A stretch of 14,844 bases of DNA from Deltaproteobacteria bacterium. GTDB lineage: Bacteria; Desulfobacterota; DSM-4660; Desulfatiglandales; HGW-15. The notes beneath the pieces were generated by a model. It saw only the letters and a program-made list of their open reading frames with translations. It made no database searches and was not told the origin of the DNA. Within the stretch, counting starts at the first letter, position 1. Every line of letters starts with the position of its first letter. This document shows, piece by piece, positions 1-7,167 of this stretch. The translations under genes and the position numbers were made by a program. The DNA is taken from the NCBI GenBank assembly GCA_030671095.1, contig DAOVAK010000019.1:1-14844 (forward strand). The letters are read 5' to 3'.

Positions 1-276
1 TGGGCCGACCATGATATCCCACCAGCCCGGCTTGGGGTCGTCTTCCCTGTAATAGCCGGCAACATGAGAATCACCAGAAAGGGCGTGCAGGATCAGGATG
101 GCATTCTTCCCATCCGCATCCAATTCTCCGTAAGTTTCATAGGCAATCCTTACAGGGCCGAGCTTTTTCCCGCTCTCCAGAGTCATTTGATGGGGCGGTT
201 CGGCAAAGGTGAAGAATTTCTTCTCCACAATTCCCACGGAAATGCCGTCTCTATCATGTTCTATGTATTCACTCAT
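1..276 (-). CDS. metX: Homoserine O-acetyltransferase, N-terminal part (runs off the window)
   Basis: The first 92 codons are visible; the gene continues beyond base 1. The enzyme acetylates the hydroxyl of L-homoserine with acetyl-CoA in the cytoplasm, making the substrate of the MetY enzyme encoded just upstream. The translated start has the MetX signature blocks: FFTFAEPP near residue 21, [12 protein letters not shown] near 39, ALSGDSH near 66 and [10 protein letters not shown] at the window edge. The alpha/beta-hydrolase nucleophile elbow would lie further downstream and is not seen. The ATG at 274-276 gives the usual N-terminus, but no Shine-Dalgarno sequence precedes it; a run of heptamers lies there instead. 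The gap to the metY stop is 84 bases with no terminator, so the two are probably co-transcribed. Identification rests on strong motif recall. Confidence 0.93.
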   Translation of the reverse strand, partial: MSEYIEHDRDGISVGIVEKKFFTFAEPPHQMTLESGKKLGPVRIAYETYGELDADGKNAILILHALSGDSHVAGYYREDDPKPGWWDIMVGP

Positions 277-280
277 TTTT

Positions 281-315
281 CGATTGTCGATTGTCGATTG
301 AAGATTGACGATTTA
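281..315. repeat. Degenerate 7-bp tandem repeat (about five units) before metX
   Basis: Five consecutive heptamers read CGATTGT, CGATTGT, CGATTGA, AGATTGA, CGATTTA. The first two are identical and the others differ by one to three bases. The array fills the metY-metX gap directly upstream of the metX ATG, where a ribosome-binding site would be expected. Short tandem arrays change length easily, so copy number may vary between strains (inference). Confidence 0.8.
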
Positions 316-360
316 AAGTAGAAATACCCAATTTATCCGGTTTCCTATTTTAACTTTAGT

Positions 361-1620
361 TCACTTGACCTTATCCAACGCCTGACCCAGATCCGCACAT
401 ATATCCTCCACTGCCTCGATGCCCACTGAAAGCCTGACCAAGTCGGCGGTGATGGATAGTTCCTGCCTGGTGGAGTCTTCGAACGACACATACTGAGAAG
501 AATAAGGATGAATCACCAGGGTCTTACAGTCACCCAGATTGGCCAGGTGATAGATCAATTTGAGAGTATTAATAAATTGAAAGCAAGCCTCTTGGTCTTT
601 GAGACCAAAGGCCAACATGCCACCAAACCCTCTCCCGTCAAACTGCTTGGTAGCAATACTGTAGGAGGGATGATTCTCAAGTCCAGGGTAGTTGAGCCAG
701 GTGACCTCCGATCTCTCTTTGAGGTACTGGGCCACCTCGTAGGCATTGCCCATATGGCGCTCCATCCGGAGGGCCAGCGTGTCAAGGCCGATCATGGTCA
801 GATAAGAGTGCAGAGGGGCCTGTGTGGTCCCGAAATTGATGTGGTGTTCCCGCCATACCTTGTCCAAAAAGGCGAGCGGTCCTTTCCTGTCGATGAAAGG
901 TTCAAAGTCTGGGAATCGTTCCCCAGACCAGGAAAAATTCCCCCTATCAATAACCACTCCGCCCACGGCATCTCCATGGCCACTAAGGTATTTTGTGGTG
1001 GAATGGATCACCACGTCTGCCCCCAGCTCAAAGGGACGGCAGAGATATGGCGTGGCCAAGGTATTATCCACGACCAATGGGATTCCGTACTCATGGGCAA
1101 TTTCTGCGGCCCGAGCCAGGTCCGGAATGTCCATCTTGGGATTTCCGATCGTCTCCAAGAAGACAAAACGGGTCTTGTCGTTGATGGCCTTTTGCATGGC
1201 CTCCGTATCCGTGGACTCCACAAAGCGGGCCGTAATGCCATACTTCTTAAAGACATTGGCAAAAAGCAGATATGTGGACATAAAGAGAGAATTCCCTGTC
1301 ACAAACTCATCTCCCTCCCGAAGTAGGGCCATACAGGAATTCGCGATGGCAGCCATGCCCGAAGACATGACCACCGCGCCTTTGCCACCCTCCAGGGAAG
1401 TCAATTTCTCCTCAAGAATGCGATTGGTGGGGTTTGTTAGACGCATGTAAATGTGATCCGTGGTCATCCCCGCAAAGGTCTGGCTAAGATTCTCGGCCGT
1501 TTCGTGCGAATGGGATGCCGTCTGAAAGATAGGGGGCAAAGTGGAACCCTGCCAGCCTTGTGGGGACTGGGCGGCGTGGATCACTTGAGTGTGGAAACTG
1601 TAGGAATTGTTCTCTTTCAT
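361..1620 (-). CDS. metY: O-acetylhomoserine aminocarboxypropyltransferase (sulfhydrylase)
   Basis: A PLP-dependent enzyme of the Cys/Met metabolism family, 419 residues, the usual length for MetY. It condenses O-acetylhomoserine with sulfide to give homocysteine in the cytoplasm. Visible landmarks are the YMR triad (58-60) that binds PLP phosphate across the dimer, SSGMAA (86-91), the cofactor-ring Asp185 in VVDN, and the PLP Schiff-base lysine Lys210 in HSTTKYLSGHGD. The C-terminal LSVGIE block is also present. The insert near residues 230-260 favours MetY over the shorter cystathionine synthase/lyase relatives. A clear GGAGGT lies 6 bases before the ATG and fixes the start. metX follows 84 bases downstream on the same strand. 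Several long antisense reading frames overlap this gene and are shadows. Confidence 0.95.
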   Translation of the reverse strand: MKENNSYSFHTQVIHAAQSPQGWQGSTLPPIFQTASHSHETAENLSQTFAGMTTDHIYMRLTNPTNRILEEKLTSLEGGKGAVVMSSGMAAIANSCMALLREGDEFVTGNSLFMSTYLLFANVFKKYGITARFVESTDTEAMQKAINDKTRFVFLETIGNPKMDIPDLARAAEIAHEYGIPLVVDNTLATPYLCRPFELGADVVIHSTTKYLSGHGDAVGGVVIDRGNFSWSGERFPDFEPFIDRKGPLAFLDKVWREHHINFGTTQAPLHSYLTMIGLDTLALRMERHMGNAYEVAQYLKERSEVTWLNYPGLENHPSYSIATKQFDGRGFGGMLAFGLKDQEACFQFINTLKLIYHLANLGDCKTLVIHPYSSQYVSFEDSTRQELSITADLVRLSVGIEAVEDICADLGQALDKVK

Positions 1621-1634
1621 GTCTTACCTCCGAA
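1621..1634 (-). promoter_or_regulatory. Ribosome-binding site of metY
   Basis: Read on the minus strand, GGAGGTAAGAC directly precedes the metY ATG, giving a near-perfect Shine-Dalgarno sequence at 6-base spacing. Confidence 0.8.
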
Positions 1635-1729
1635 TAATCAATGTCTGGTATTCTTCCATGAGAAAGGAAGGACAACGGCGTCTCACAGGATCTCAGCGCT
1701 CAAGCTCTTGCAATGGCCCATAAATGCAT

Positions 1730-1780
1730 CTCCCCTTGCCCTTTGAAGTGCTCTTATGCCGCAATAGGGCTGAAGGGGAG
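1730..1780 (-). promoter_or_regulatory. Long hairpin in the metY leader
   Basis: CTCCCCTTGCCCT at 1730-1742 pairs with AGGGCTGAAGGGGAG at 1766-1780. This gives 13 base pairs with a two-base bulge and a loop of about 23 bases. It lies between the XRE gene and metY, about 110 bases before the metY start. No U-run follows on either strand, so it is not a classic terminator. I see no SAM-I core, so it is not called a riboswitch. It could be a structured leader, or a degenerate copy of the dispersed CTCACC...CTCTCCCC intergenic hairpins found in many proteobacteria. Confidence 0.5.
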
Positions 1781-1804
1781 AAGGCTAGGTGAGAGCTATT
1801 CTTT

Positions 1805-2179
1805 TTAGAGTATGGAGCCCAAGATCTCACACGATCTGCAGATTTTCATCTTCTCCCGCCAATTCCTCTGGACTTCTCCTTCACAGATGGTTCCGTTAAT
1901 GAGCCAACAGAGCGTTCCCGTTTTAAACTCCCAAGCCGGACATTTTTTCTTGTGTTCAGGGGGACATTGCTTGATTACCCAGCACGGCTTTGTCCTCTTC
2001 CTGGTCCCCCGCGTCCTGGAGAGCAAGAAAAAAACCTGCCGTTCAACATGTGCCGGGACATTTCGCCATCCCTGCTCGTAGCTGTGTATGGCCTTCACAG
2101 AGGTCCCGAGCAGTTGAGCGATCTGCGTCTGGGTCTTGTTCAGTTTCTTGCGAAAGGAAACAAATTCTTTGCTATCCAT
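1805..2179 (-). CDS. XRE-family regulator with C-terminal two-CW cysteine domain
   Basis: A 124-residue protein with two parts. Residues 1-55 form a Cro/C1-type helix-turn-helix (QTQIAQLLGTSVKAIHSYEQG). Residues 60-124 form a cysteine-rich module with the pattern C66-W67, C72, C80-P-A, C91-W92, C99, C114-x2-C117, which matches what I know as the two-CW domain of deltaproteobacterial proteins. Eight cysteines suggest metal binding or thiol/redox sensing (inference). GGAG lies 7 bases before the ATG. The promoter on this strand has a palindrome between its -35 and -10, as expected for autorepression. The same palindrome occurs at two other promoters in the window, making this protein the best local candidate for their regulator. 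The ligand is unknown. Confidence 0.8.
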   Translation of the reverse strand: MDSKEFVSFRKKLNKTQTQIAQLLGTSVKAIHSYEQGWRNVPAHVERQVFFLLSRTRGTRKRTKPCWVIKQCPPEHKKKCPAWEFKTGTLCWLINGTICEGEVQRNWREKMKICRSCEILGSIL

Positions 2180-2230
2180 GGGTGACTCCAGAAATCTTTA
2201 ATTGAACTCCTATGGAACCGTAAACGACTC

Positions 2231-2259
2231 CAAATACCACATTGTGGTAGCCGAGTCAA
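2231..2259 (-). promoter_or_regulatory. Sigma-70 promoter of the XRE gene with palindromic operator (copy 1)
   Basis: On the minus strand TTGACT (2254-2259) is followed by a 17-base spacer and TATTTG (2231-2236). The spacer is almost filled by the palindrome TACCACATTGTGGTA at 2235-2249, which has 7-base arms around one central base. Predicted transcription would start near 2224, about 45 bases before the XRE ATG. Flanking GACTC (2226-2230) and GAGTC (2253-2257) add an outer inverted repeat. Confidence 0.65.
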
Positions 2260-2410
2260 CAAAAAAACCACAATTTTTTCGCAAGTTTTATCTCCCCGAA
2301 ATAGACCAAGAACAAAAGTTCAGGATGTACCCAAATGGGAAAAGGGGACAACTGGTCAGGATGACTAGAGCCAGAAATCTAAAATCCCCAGCAATGGGGT
2401 CATTTTCTTA
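2250..2410. other. Intergenic control region between two palindromes
   Basis: About 160 bases separate palindrome copies 1 and 2. The stretch is A-rich and has a small CCCC-AGCAAT-GGGG hairpin near 2386-2400 that precedes a mixed T-rich tract and might act as a weak terminator or attenuator. A short plus-strand reading frame crosses it, but it begins inside the XRE promoter and has no ribosome-binding site, so I do not call a gene. Confidence 0.4.
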
Positions 2411-2446
2411 TTGACGACACGTACCACAAAGTGGTAGGGTCGTCAA
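2411..2446 (+). promoter_or_regulatory. Palindromic operator/promoter, copy 2, before the HTH gene
   Basis: TACCACAAAGTGGTA (2422-2436) is nested inside outer arms TTGACGAC (2411-2418) and GTCGTCAA (2439-2446). TTGACG can serve as a -35, with a weak TAGGGT -10 (2435-2440) after 18 bases. Transcription would start about 30 bases before the ATG at 2475. The mirrored TTGACG on the other strand allows a promoter in either direction. Confidence 0.6.
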
Positions 2447-2474
2447 TCTAAAAAGATGGTAACGAGGTGCAAAA

Positions 2475-2657
2475 ATGACTAAAGTAGAACTTGAGCATTA
2501 TGTTGAACAGCGATTTGGAATGGGATTATATGAGTTTATTAGACAGAAGGCGGAGGTGGATACACTTCATGACTATGAAATTGCCCATCTCCTCAACGTA
2601 CATCAATCAAGGATCTGCAAGCTGAGAAGAGACTACGGGATCAAAAGGGCAAATTGA
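2475..2657 (+). CDS. HTH protein, N-terminal portion ending at an in-frame TGA
   Basis: Sixty codons with a helix-turn-helix near residues 33-57 (DYEIAHLLNVHQSRICKLRRDYGIK), ending at TGA 2655-2657. GAGGTG precedes the ATG. The downstream reading frame at 2661 is in exactly the same frame with only one intervening codon. The joined product would read N-terminal HTH, linker, second HTH and C-terminal domain, which looks like one protein of about 268 residues interrupted by a stop. Relatives I recall run from this HTH straight through a basic linker into the DVG-x-HFGF-x-REYAR segment. The 60-residue product may be a real small DNA-binding protein, or the remains of a nonsense mutation. Expression is probably set by palindrome copy 2 just upstream. 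No specific family name is assigned. Confidence 0.6.
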   Translation: MTKVELEHYVEQRFGMGLYEFIRQKAEVDTLHDYEIAHLLNVHQSRICKLRRDYGIKRAN

Positions 2658-2660
2658 TTT

Positions 2661-3281
2661 TTGAGGCGGTTTGAACGCACATATGGCATCGGCGCGGTAG
2701 AAACATTCAAGAAGTTGATAGAAAGACCAGACACGTCCCTGACGGATGTGGGGGGACACTTTGGTTTTACCAGAGAGTACGCCAGGCATGTCTATAGGAA
2801 GATTTGCGGTCGCCCATATAGTGGAGCATACGAGAGAAAAAGGCTCCTGAAGCAGAAGAAAAGGCTTGCCGAAAAGAGGAATAAGTCTAAACGGGCAGGA
2901 GCCTTAATGAAAGTTGGAGAAAAAATGAAATCCCTGGGGTTACCCTATAACATTACCTATAAGGGAAATTCCTACACCATCTTTACCAATGGTTACAAAC
3001 TCGGCCTCAGGATTAGCTCTACACCGACTTTGATCAACAAAAAAAAGTATTTCCGCATCAACAATACAAAGCGGGCCAACGAACACATTGATTTTATTGT
3101 TTGCGTCTGTAGGAAGGGAGCAAAGGATACCCATTTCATTATCCCCTCCACGGCTATGCCAAAAGCACTTGTTTCGCTTATGCCCGAGGCCACGCCCGAG
3201 CAGAGCAAGTATGCCCAATTCAAAGAGGCATGGCACCTGCTCGACCACAAGATTTGGAAAGAAGCGCGACAAATCCATTAA
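2661..3281 (+). CDS. Second portion of the interrupted HTH protein, with unknown C-terminal domain
   Basis: This 206-codon frame can begin at TTG 2661, but it continues the frame of the 2475 gene with one codon after its TGA, so it is best read as the rest of one broken gene. Residues about 28-48 carry a second HTH resembling sigma region 4 (LTDVGGHFGFTREYARHVY). A strongly basic, lysine/arginine-rich segment follows (about 60-80). The C-terminal domain (about 95-206) includes NGYKLGLR, KKYFRIN, HIDFIVCVC, FIIPSTAMP and KYAQFKEAWHLL. I do not recognise this domain by name. Its alternation of strands with conserved polar residues could suit a nuclease-like fold, but that is a guess. No strong ribosome-binding site precedes 2661. 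Independent translation would need coupling or the AAAGGG about 11 bases upstream. Confidence 0.6.
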   Translation: MRRFERTYGIGAVETFKKLIERPDTSLTDVGGHFGFTREYARHVYRKICGRPYSGAYERKRLLKQKKRLAEKRNKSKRAGALMKVGEKMKSLGLPYNITYKGNSYTIFTNGYKLGLRISSTPTLINKKKYFRINNTKRANEHIDFIVCVCRKGAKDTHFIIPSTAMPKALVSLMPEATPEQSKYAQFKEAWHLLDHKIWKEARQIH

Positions 3282-3289
3282 GGCGACTA

Positions 3290-3655
3290 GACATTGTTCT
3301 CGGTTCTCTCCTTCTCAAACTGCGTCGGAGGCCATATGCCAAGAATCGCAAAGATTTCTACATTTTATTGGTCACAGTCTTCACCAAAGGTATCCCTGGC
3401 CACCTAATCAAGGCCCATAAGCCCGTTGCTGGACATCAGGGTTTTATTGAGAGAATCACTTCCACCGGCTGTAAGCACTATCTAGATATTGCTTGGCCGG
3501 GTTTTGAGGGAGATGGGGGCTTCTTTCAACGCGGGTTCTCTGAAAAGTTCAACCGAGGGGAACTGAACAAGTTATGGCTACAGATGAGCGTGCTCAGCCT
3601 GGTAATTCTATTGATTGCCTTGGGCGGAAGCCGAAAAGGAGATGCTCAGATCTAA
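3290..3655 (+). pseudogene. Decayed partial copy of the sensor domain of the sigma-54 activator
   Basis: The translation from about 3389 ([52 protein letters not shown]) closely parallels residues 97-180 of the activator encoded at 4601 ([52 protein letters not shown]). Similarity continues upstream to about 3299, but in another frame: HMPRIAKISTFYW corresponds to [13 protein letters not shown], showing a frameshift. The fragment covers part of the periplasmic sensor and the second membrane helix, then stops before any HAMP, AAA+ or HTH region. Its TAA at 3653-3655 overlaps the ATG of the PhnD-like gene. It is best read as the remnant of a duplicated sensor. Confidence 0.75.
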
Positions 3656-4626
3656 TGCTCTATGCTTTTAAGAAGTTTCGACTTTTGTTCCAATTTCTGC
3701 TTCCTGTGGTACTTCTCTCTGCGTATGGTTGTGGCGATAACGCCAACACATTGGTCGTGGACTTTTCTAAAGCCGTCGTCGTAAAGCGACCGCAAGAGAG
3801 GTCACTGGAAACGCCTCGTATCAGGGTGGCCGTAGGCGCCATGATTTCGCCCAAAGAAACCTTTATATATTATCGTCAGCTTTTGGATTATATCGGAAAG
3901 AACCTTGGCTTGGAGGCCCAGCTCATTCAGCGGAAGACCTATGGCGAGATTAATGAGCTGTTTGGTAAGGGTGAGATTGATCTCGCTTTTGTCTGTTCAG
4001 GACCCTACGCGAATGGAAAGGAGAAATATGGTTTTGAACTTCTCTCCACTCCGCAAGTTCACGGAAGCCACTTTTATCAGTCTTATCTCATCGTCAATGA
4101 GGACAGTCCATATCATTCCCTCGAAAATCTTAAAGGGATGGTATTTGCCTTTACTGATCCAGATTCCAACACGGGGAAATTGGTCCCCACATATTGGCTG
4201 GGGCGCATAGGGGAAAGGCCAGAGACCTTTTTTAGTAAAACGCTTTACACATATAGCCATGATAACTCCATCTTGGCGGTAGCCAGGGGTCTTGTGGATG
4301 GGGCAGCCGTCGATGGGCTCATATGGGAGTATTATCATCACAAGAATCCTATCTTCACGTCTCGTACCCGTATCATTAGGAAATCAGATCCCTATGGCAT
4401 CCCACCACTTGTCACCTCTAGACATTTGCCCCCAGGGCTTAAAGAACGTATCCGTGAGCTCGTTTTATCGATGCATTTGGATCCTGAGGGGAGAACCATC
4501 CTGAAAGAGCTTATGATAGATAGGTTCACTGCGCCCCAGGAGGAGTGGTATGCCGGCATTCGAAAAATGGTCCGGGAGCTTACCATGATAGGAGGGGAAC
4601 ATGCGCTTTCGAAGCCTCAAGACTAA
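3655..4626 (+). CDS. PhnD-like periplasmic oxyanion-binding lipoprotein, likely sensor (ArrX/AioX-like)
   Basis: From ATG 3655 the protein has 323 residues. A lipoprotein signal peptide ends at AYGC, lipid attachment being predicted at Cys26. The rest is a type 2 periplasmic binding fold of the phosphate/phosphite/phosphonate (PhnD) family: RIRVAVGAMISPKETF (55-70), DLAFVCSGPYA (109-119), FTDPDSNTGKLVP and the typical PPLVTSRHLPPG stretch. There are no transporter permease or ATPase genes nearby. The gene overlaps the membrane-bound sigma-54 activator by 26 bases, so a sensory role like that of AioX or ArrX in arsenic systems is more likely than uptake. Cys114 in FVCSGPY may match the arsenic-binding cysteine described for AioX (from memory, alignment needed). 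AAAAGGAG lies upstream at a rather long 13-base spacing. The frame also extends upstream to 3574 but lacks signal-peptide sense there. Confidence 0.82.
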   Translation: MLYAFKKFRLLFQFLLPVVLLSAYGCGDNANTLVVDFSKAVVVKRPQERSLETPRIRVAVGAMISPKETFIYYRQLLDYIGKNLGLEAQLIQRKTYGEINELFGKGEIDLAFVCSGPYANGKEKYGFELLSTPQVHGSHFYQSYLIVNEDSPYHSLENLKGMVFAFTDPDSNTGKLVPTYWLGRIGERPETFFSKTLYTYSHDNSILAVARGLVDGAAVDGLIWEYYHHKNPIFTSRTRIIRKSDPYGIPPLVTSRHLPPGLKERIRELVLSMHLDPEGRTILKELMIDRFTAPQEEWYAGIRKMVRELTMIGGEHALSKPQD

Positions 4627-6799
4627 ATTACTGCTTCCGGTCGCAGCCTTGGTCATCACCAGCGGACTTCTCATCTCCATGTTGGTGAGCCAACGGTACA
4701 GCGGGAGCCTCCTGGCGACAATGGCTGCACAAGCGCAGAACTTGGCCCATGCGGTAGCTTTAGAGGCTGCGGACAAGATCCTGCTTAACGACTTGGTGTC
4801 CCTACAGAAAATGCTGGACCACCATATGCGCAGTCACCCGAACATCTCCTACCTTTTTGTCTTGCGGGAAGGCCAGGTCCTGGCCCATACCTTTGGAAAA
4901 GGTATCCCCTCCGGCCTCCTTGACGCGAATGCCATTTCGCTCGGAGAGCCAATGCATTTCCAGAAAATCGCTTCCACGACGGGTGAGCACTACCTTGACA
5001 TTGCCTGGCCTATTTTCCGGGGCAAAGCTGGCGTCCTGCGCCTTGGATTTTCTGAAACGCCCTATCGCAAGCAGATGACCAAGTTGTGGCTGCAGATGAG
5101 TGGACTCACCTTTGTCATTCTTTTTCTGGCCCTGGGTGGGAGCCTCCTCTTCATGAGAAGAATCACCCGCCCCTTGGCTGAATTGGCTCAAGCCACGCAG
5201 AAAATCGACAAAGGTGAGGCAAACGTGAGGGTTGAGGTGAAAGGGCAGGACGAGGTGGGGAAATTGGCTGCCTCGTTTAATCACATGGTCGGTCGGATGG
5301 AGGAATATACTCGACGGCTCGAAGAACAGACCATGGAATTGGAGCGCGCCCACCACCAGACCCGAACCTTTTGCGGTATTGTTCAAGAGATAGGTGCCCT
5401 TCGCAGCTTGCAGGAAATTGGCTCGTTCCTCATTATGAGGTTCCAACATACTTTTAAATGTGGGCATATGGTCCTTTTAGTTTTCAGTAGCAATCAGGAC
5501 CTTCTATTTGCCCTGTCAATAGAGGGCGCGAAGGCTTTAAAGGAGCAAGAATCGATCCAAACGGCAAGATCCTTGTTAGAGAGTATGGAAAAAGTGACTT
5601 TCACCAAGAAAATGCCTTTCAAACCTCCCCTGGTCCCAGAAAACTTCAAAGAGGCTGCTCGTCAGGCTATAGTTCCCCTTCAACACGAAAATAAACCTTT
5701 TGGTGCCTTGATAATTGCCTGTCCCGGTGACTGCGCTTGCAACTTCGAAGAGATTGATTCTGCAGGTTTGATATTGACCCAGGCTGCTGGTGTCATCAAG
5801 CGGGCCATTCTGCAAGAGGAAGAGATACGTGATCTCCAAAACCGGCTGGAAACCCATGCGGAATTTGGTGGAATTGTAGGTAAGGATCCCAAAATGCAGG
5901 TGATCTACAAGCTCATTGAGGATATCGCCCCCACCGACGCCAGCGTCCTCATTGAAGGAGAGAGTGGCACAGGAAAGGAGTTGGTGGCCCGTGCCATCCA
6001 TCAGCAGAGCGCAAGGAAAGATCAGCCATTTATCGTCATTAATTGTTCGGCCTACCCAGCCACCCTTTTGGAGAGTGAACTCTTCGGCCACGAAAAAGGT
6101 GCCTTTACTGGGGCTACCCGCCAAAAATCGGGACGGTTTGAGCAGGCCCATGGCGGCACCGTGTTCCTGGATGAGATTGGCGAAGTCCCCTTATCTGCCC
6201 AAATCAAAATGCTCAGGGTTCTGCAAACCCAGAGGTTTGAGCGCGTCGGGGGCGAGCAAACCCTGAGCGTGGATGTGCGCATCGTCGCGGCCACAAACAA
6301 AGAACTGCTCCAAGAAGTAAAAGATGGTCGGTTCAGGGAAGATCTCTATTATCGCCTCAACGTGATTCCGATCCGCTTGCCACCCCTCAGGGAAAGGCGT
6401 AATGACATTCCCTTGCTGTCGCGGCATTTTCTCCGCCGTTTCTCTGTGGAGCAGGGCAAGGAAATCGAGGAACTGAGCTCTGAGACCATGCGGGTGTTGC
6501 TCGATTACTCGTGGCCAGGCAATGTGAGGGAACTGGAAAACAGCATTGAACACGCCACGGTCTTGGCCAAAGGACGCCAAATTGAGATTTCAGATCTTCC
6601 GGCCGCGCTCTATGCCGAGACGCCGAAAGAGGTACTGAGGCAGCCGACTATGGCAGATCACGAGCGAGATTTGCTGGAGCGGGTCTTGCAGGAGTGTAGC
6701 TGGAACAAAAAAGAGGCTGCCCAACGTTTAGGGATCAGCCGTAACACCCTATATGTGAAGTTAAGGAAATACCAAATCAACAGGCCCACCACGCACTAA
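4601..6799 (+). CDS. Transmembrane one-component sigma-54 activator (sensor-HAMP-GAF-AAA+-Fis)
   Basis: The protein has 732 residues. Order: membrane helix 10-30; periplasmic sensor region about 31-160; second helix 163-184; HAMP about 185-240; coiled coil to about 255; a GAF-like domain about 260-405; AAA+ domain about 425-655; Fis-type HTH 700-725. AAA+ landmarks are Walker A GESGTGKE (453-460), the sigma-54 contact loop GAFTGA (500-505), Walker B with D524-E525, and WPGNVREL (638-645). There is no receiver or kinase domain, so the protein should sense the periplasm and activate transcription itself. It overlaps the PhnD-like gene and lies just upstream of a sigma-54 promoter that faces arrA. 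Cys374, Cys378 and Cys380 form a C-x3-C-x-C cluster in the GAF-like domain. AGGAGGGG precedes the start. Confidence 0.93.
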   Translation: MRFRSLKTKLLLPVAALVITSGLLISMLVSQRYSGSLLATMAAQAQNLAHAVALEAADKILLNDLVSLQKMLDHHMRSHPNISYLFVLREGQVLAHTFGKGIPSGLLDANAISLGEPMHFQKIASTTGEHYLDIAWPIFRGKAGVLRLGFSETPYRKQMTKLWLQMSGLTFVILFLALGGSLLFMRRITRPLAELAQATQKIDKGEANVRVEVKGQDEVGKLAASFNHMVGRMEEYTRRLEEQTMELERAHHQTRTFCGIVQEIGALRSLQEIGSFLIMRFQHTFKCGHMVLLVFSSNQDLLFALSIEGAKALKEQESIQTARSLLESMEKVTFTKKMPFKPPLVPENFKEAARQAIVPLQHENKPFGALIIACPGDCACNFEEIDSAGLILTQAAGVIKRAILQEEEIRDLQNRLETHAEFGGIVGKDPKMQVIYKLIEDIAPTDASVLIEGESGTGKELVARAIHQQSARKDQPFIVINCSAYPATLLESELFGHEKGAFTGATRQKSGRFEQAHGGTVFLDEIGEVPLSAQIKMLRVLQTQRFERVGGEQTLSVDVRIVAATNKELLQEVKDGRFREDLYYRLNVIPIRLPPLRERRNDIPLLSRHFLRRFSVEQGKEIEELSSETMRVLLDYSWPGNVRELENSIEHATVLAKGRQIEISDLPAALYAETPKEVLRQPTMADHERDLLERVLQECSWNKKEAAQRLGISRNTLYVKLRKYQINRPTTH

Positions 6800-7167
6800 A
6801 GTAATTCTTTGAGAAGAACTCCCCGTTACCATATCGCTGATCGTTTTTTATGACAATATCGCTTGCTCTTTTCTCCGTGTCCAATTCCATGGCATCGTTT
6901 GTGGAAAGTGTCATGATTTAGGACACAAGTAATGTGTTGATTTTGCAGCATAAAGCTTAAAACCGAAGAAGTACTGTCCTAATAATAAAATGTAGTTTCT
7001 GAATTTTTCCCCGCGTTTTCAAGCTCTCATAGGACACTGTGAGCTCGTGTTAGAAATTTTCCCATCAGAAGGCTCAACCCATTTTCACCCTTTTTTCAGA
7101 CCTTTGACCCATCCCATTTCAATTTCTCCGCTTAAACTTTCGAAAGGTAGCCATGGAATCCTCAAAA
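6800..7167. promoter_or_regulatory. AT-rich control region with TAGGACA repeats, candidate activator sites
   Basis: No gene is seen here. TAGGACAC occurs at 6919-6926 and 7030-7037, and its complement TGTCCTA at 6975-6981; GTGTCC lies at 6877-6882. The first copy belongs to an inverted repeat, GTGTC (6908-6912) with GACAC (6922-6926). The last sits inside a larger dyad, AGCTCTCA (7022-7029) with TGTGAGCT (7038-7045). These elements lie about 130-290 bases upstream of the sigma-54 promoter, a normal range for enhancer sites of an NtrC-type activator. Confidence 0.5.

Noticed and set aside
508..1326. Long plus-strand reading frame (272 codons) opposite metY, plus several shorter ones
   Set aside because: It is antisense to a gene with full-length, family-typical MetY motifs; its translation has no recognisable domain and it lacks a convincing ribosome-binding site.
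1621..1804. SAM riboswitch before metY
   Set aside because: The leader has a hairpin, but none of the conserved S-box core segments I know could be placed.
2202..2414. Plus-strand reading frame of 70 codons between the XRE and HTH genes
   Set aside because: It begins inside the XRE promoter, spans palindrome copy 1, has no Shine-Dalgarno sequence and no recognisable product.
2655..2690. Selenocysteine reading of the TGA in the split HTH gene
   Set aside because: Only a trivial 3-base-pair hairpin is visible just downstream, no SECIS-like stem is apparent, and a DNA-binding linker is an unlikely place for selenocysteine.
3574..3654. Upstream extension of the PhnD-like gene to ATG 3574
   Set aside because: The extra 27 residues overlap the sensor remnant in another frame and would bury the lipoprotein signal peptide that starts at 3655.
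6808..6822. TTCTT-TGAG-AAGAA as terminator of the activator gene
   Set aside because: The five-base, AT-rich stem is not followed by a T run.
6851..6866. TGACAATATCGCTTGC as a sigma-54 promoter
   Set aside because: The spacing between the two elements is one base too long and the -24 GG is lost.
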